A stretch of DNA of 57,546 bases, from positions 1 through 57,546 of the forward strand of contig PWXV01000111.1 of NCBI GenBank assembly GCA_003568415.1, written 5' to 3'. Positions 55,301-57,546 of this stretch are shown here, in pieces. Origin of the DNA: Ignavibacteriales bacterium. Lineage in GTDB: Bacteria; Bacteroidota; Ignavibacteria; T3Sed10-11. Position 1 is the first letter of the stretch, and the number at the start of each line of letters is the position of its first letter. A program made the translations under genes and the position numbers. The notes below the pieces were generated by a model, which did no database searches, had not been told where the DNA came from, and saw only the letters and a list, made by a program, of their open reading frames with translations.

Positions 55301-55566
55301 TCCGGGCATCGCTGCCGTTCCTTGACGGCGGTTACCTGAACAGACCTGAATTTTCAAGATTCGATATTGAAGGTCAGGAATGGGTAATGGAAGGTGTCGG
55401 CGTTGAACCCGACATATTTGTTGATAATCATCCGGGTAAGGAATACCGCGGTATCGATGAACAACTGGACCGTGCGATTGAAGAAGTTCTTCAAAAGCTT
55501 GAGGATGATCCGGTGCATATTCCCGAACCACCCCCGTATCCCGATAAGAGCCGGGATCAAAATTAA
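52306..55566 (+). CDS. S41 family tricorn-like peptidase, exported
   Basis: A 1086-residue exported tricorn protease homologue. A signal peptide ([24 protein letters not shown]) precedes WD40/PD40-type beta-propeller repeats to about residue 550 ([63 protein letters not shown]). An acidic linker ([17 protein letters not shown]) leads to the tricorn core helices ([24 protein letters not shown]) and a PDZ domain (GAQLEKDD to VELRVNSQP). The S41 domain has [10 protein letters not shown] and DEFSASDGD, where the Ser after SA is the probable nucleophile. It degrades peptides in the envelope. Monocistronic by its terminators. Confidence 0.93.
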   Translation: [1086 protein letters not shown]

Positions 55567-55590
55567 TATATTCTTTAGTGGTTGATGGTA

Positions 55591-55628
55591 TAGTAGGGCA
55601 GTCAAAATGGCTGCCCTACTATTTTTTT
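55591..55628 (+). terminator. Rho-independent terminator after S41 peptidase
   Basis: TAGTAGGGCAG and CTGCCCTACTA form a perfect 11-bp stem around a 9-base loop, followed by seven T residues. Confidence 0.95.
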
Positions 55629-55656
55629 ATGTATTCCCTTTGTATATTCTTTCATA

Positions 55657-56454
55657 ATGGCTTCCGGTTCATCAAAAATAGGACTTGCCTTAAGCGGTGG
55701 TGCCGCACTTGGCATGGCACACGTTGGCGTTTTACAGGCATTCAAAGATAATGAAATAGAGATTGGTTATATATCCGGAACGAGTGCAGGTGCTTTCGCT
55801 GCCGCATTGTATGCATTCCGGACCGACCTCGAAAAGGTGCGCGAATATGCAAAAGAATTACGGTGGTTTAACCTGTCGGGATTGCGTTTGTCAAAATATG
55901 GTATAGTTACAACAGAAGGAATCGGCAAATTGATTGAGGAGCTTATCGGGAAGAAAAAAATTGAGGATGCCTCGATACCGCTCGCAATGATCGCGACTGA
56001 CGTTACCTCGGGTGATAAAGTTGTATTAACGAAAGGCGATCTTGCTGAAGCGGTAATGGCCAGTTGTTGTATCCCCGGTATTTTTACTCCGGTTGCAATT
56101 GGCAAACGAATGCTGGTCGACGGCGGATTGGTGGAGAATGTTCCGGTCTCGCCTTTACAGGATATGGGTGCACACCCAATAATTGCGGTTGATCTCTCCT
56201 CAAAAATAAAACTTGAACAACCGAAGGAAATTATTGGAGTGATCGTTAATTCAATCACGATAGGTATTCGAGCTTCACGGAAGATTAATCCCGAGCATGT
56301 CGATGTGCTTATAGAACCAAAGCTTGACGCGTATAAAGGCACTGATTTAAAAAATGAAGCTGATCTGTTTACTGAAGGATATCGTGCCGCAGAGGAAAAA
56401 TTAGATGAAATTCAGAAATTAGTAAAGGAGAAATCCGGTAATGCAGCAAAATGA
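55657..56454 (+). CDS. patatin-like phospholipase (RssA type)
   Basis: A 265-residue cytoplasmic patatin-like esterase. The oxyanion loop is LALSGGAALGMAHVGVL, the nucleophile serine is in GTSAG, and the catalytic Asp of the Ser-Asp dyad is in LVDGGLVENVP. Short chain with no beta-barrel, so not a secreted exotoxin-type patatin. It would hydrolyse acyl esters of lipids. The stop overlaps the following transporter start by 14 bp, which indicates a two-gene unit. Confidence 0.92.
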   Translation: MASGSSKIGLALSGGAALGMAHVGVLQAFKDNEIEIGYISGTSAGAFAAALYAFRTDLEKVREYAKELRWFNLSGLRLSKYGIVTTEGIGKLIEELIGKKKIEDASIPLAMIATDVTSGDKVVLTKGDLAEAVMASCCIPGIFTPVAIGKRMLVDGGLVENVPVSPLQDMGAHPIIAVDLSSKIKLEQPKEIIGVIVNSITIGIRASRKINPEHVDVLIEPKLDAYKGTDLKNEADLFTEGYRAAEEKLDEIQKLVKEKSGNAAK

Positions 56455-57546
56455 TACGGCAGGAAACCGCTCTCCATCGGTAGGCCGTTATTTTCTCATC
56501 GCATTATTGATTATACTTGCCGTTATTTTTTTTACAATGGTACAGTATTTTATTTTGCCAATTGTGCTTGCTGCAGTTTTTGCCGGATTGTTTTACCCTT
56601 TGTACAAAAAGTTATTAAAACCATTCAGAGGAAATCGGTCGGTTACCTCGCTCGTTACCTGTTTTATTTTAATATTGCTGCTGTTAATTCCAACGTATGT
56701 AATCGCCGATCTGGTAGCTAATGAGGCGATTAAGTTATATCAAACAGCAGAAGATGGCATCCGGGATATCATTCGCGATATTGAAGAAGGTGAATCACAA
56801 CTCAAAAATTTCTTTACATCATTACCACTTATTCAACGTTTTAATATCGATGCCATCGATTGGCAGGGTGCGATCGAAGAAATCGTAAAAACGTCGGCAT
56901 CCCTGCTGGCATCGGTTATTAATAAAGCATCGCGCGAAACGTTTATGTTTTTTGCAAATATTTTCATCACTTTTTTTGCAATGTTTTATTTCTTCCGCGA
57001 TGGTGAGATGATTGTTAAGCGTTTGAAATATTTAAGTCCACTTGATGAACAATACGAGGATGAAATCATACGTAAGTTTATATCGGTTTCACGGGCTACG
57101 ATAAAAGGTAATCTCGTGCTTGCGATAATTAAGGGTACCATGGGGGGAATTACATTCTGGATATTTGGTGTGACATCGCCGATTTTATGGGGAGTGATTA
57201 TGATCATACTATCGATTATCCCCTTAGTCGGTGCCTGGCTGATCATGTACCCGGTGGGAATCATTATGATATTGACCGGTGATGTTTGGCAGGGAATCGC
57301 GATAATTCTTATCGCTGCAATTCCAATCGGGAATATTGACAATATTCTATTCCCGAAACTTGTCGGACACGATACCGGGATGCATGAACTCATCATTTTT
57401 ATCTCAATGCTTGGAGGACTCAGCATTTTTGGGATTATGGGATTGGTTGTCGGACCGATCATTGCCGCGATGTTTATAACTATTCTTGATGTGTATAGTA
57501 TCGAATTCCGTCAGGATCTCGAAAACAAATCTGCAAAGGTAATTAC
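56441..57546 (+). CDS. AI-2E family transporter, 3' end outside window
   Basis: The first 368 codons of a polytopic membrane protein that continues beyond 57546. MQQNDTAGNRSPSVGRYFLI opens it, then hydrophobic segments with YFILPIVLAAVFAGLFYPLYKKLLK, LVTCFILILLLLIPTYVIADLV, a periplasmic stretch and MFYFFRDGEMIVKRLKYLSPL. ATIKGNLVLAIIKGTMGGITFWIFG and NIDNILFPKLVGH complete the visible blocks of the AI-2E/TqsA/PerM (UPF0118) family. AAAGGAG lies 10 bases before the ATG at 56441. Members export signals or act as Na+/H+ antiporters, so the substrate is open. Total length is usually 350-400, so only a few residues are probably missing. Confidence 0.9.
   Translation, partial: MQQNDTAGNRSPSVGRYFLIALLIILAVIFFTMVQYFILPIVLAAVFAGLFYPLYKKLLKPFRGNRSVTSLVTCFILILLLLIPTYVIADLVANEAIKLYQTAEDGIRDIIRDIEEGESQLKNFFTSLPLIQRFNIDAIDWQGAIEEIVKTSASLLASVINKASRETFMFFANIFITFFAMFYFFRDGEMIVKRLKYLSPLDEQYEDEIIRKFISVSRATIKGNLVLAIIKGTMGGITFWIFGVTSPILWGVIMIILSIIPLVGAWLIMYPVGIIMILTGDVWQGIAIILIAAIPIGNIDNILFPKLVGHDTGMHELIIFISMLGGLSIFGIMGLVVGPIIAAMFITILDVYSIEFRQDLENKSAKVI

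Noticed and set aside
56986-57462. A 158-residue minus-strand frame rich in Ile/Pro/Ser at the right edge
   Set aside because: It is the mirror of the AI-2E transporter, whose plus-strand frame is open to the window end and matches the family.
1-57546. CRISPR arrays, tRNA genes, prophage or insertion-sequence transposase
   Set aside because: No regularly spaced direct repeats, no T-arm motifs with a cloverleaf, and no transposase or integrase frames were found on either strand by reading.

Overview
This is about 57.5 kb of a bacterial chromosome. It has no rRNA or tRNA gene, no CRISPR array and no transposase that I can find. Five large or medium secreted products either carry a C-terminal sorting domain with the NYPNPFNP-type motif (four proteins) or are outer-membrane/periplasmic proteins typical of that group. 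Together with the CrtYcd-type lycopene cyclase, this points to the Fibrobacterota-Chlorobiota-Bacteroidota superphylum, in a Balneolia/Rhodothermia/Ignavibacteria/Calditrichota-like lineage. I cannot place it more precisely without a phylogeny.

Layout. (1) 1-6697, minus strand: a carotenoid operon. It holds a NYN-domain protein, phytoene desaturase, phytoene synthase, an unknown exported protein, a CrtYcd lycopene cyclase, a second CrtI-family desaturase (CrtD-like), a PlsC-type acyltransferase and a GT2 glycosyltransferase cut by the window edge. The set fits an acylated carotenoid glycoside. (2) 6842-11285, plus strand: a small DUF1858-like protein, then otsA, otsB, a DUF5752 protein and a TreT-like GT4, giving two routes to trehalose. 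It faces a minus-strand block (11384-17036) of two sugar ABC permeases, a solute-binding lipoprotein and a TonB-dependent receptor, with no ATPase gene. (3) 17489-25368, minus strand: housekeeping and DNA repair genes (3'-5' exonuclease, recX, recA, thpR, cinA, alaS, clpS). A truncated four-helix-bundle (23S-IVP) gene flanked by small repeats is inserted between the exonuclease and recX. (4) 25699-28719, plus strand: hsp20 and lon. (5) 29298-35157: envelope polysaccharide genes (UDP-GlcNAc dehydrogenase, UDP-GlcNAc 2-epimerase, UDP-glucuronate epimerase), a SatD/DUF3307 pair, and relics of a nucleotidyltransferase and a sugar transferase. (6) 35623-40643: two secreted cohesin-like proteins. 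Between them lies a GxxExxY gene sandwiched between two 123-bp near-identical repeats. (7) 40671-52159: a PAS-only sensor diverging from an operon of HlyD-like protein, VTC polyphosphate-polymerase domain, DUF4956 membrane protein and two large secreted CotH-kinase proteins. (8) 52306-57546: a tricorn-like S41 protease, a patatin phospholipase and an AI-2E family transporter cut by the window edge.

The best candidate for an under-described system is region 7. A cytoplasmic polyphosphate-type polymerase, a small membrane protein, a periplasmic adaptor and two exported CotH-type kinases are translationally coupled in one operon, which is a plausible envelope or surface phosphorylation system. 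Other points worth attention are the repeat-flanked genes, a consensus CRP-like site before the polysaccharide genes, tandem operator-like palindromes in the SatD locus and duplicated 18-bp boxes before hsp20.
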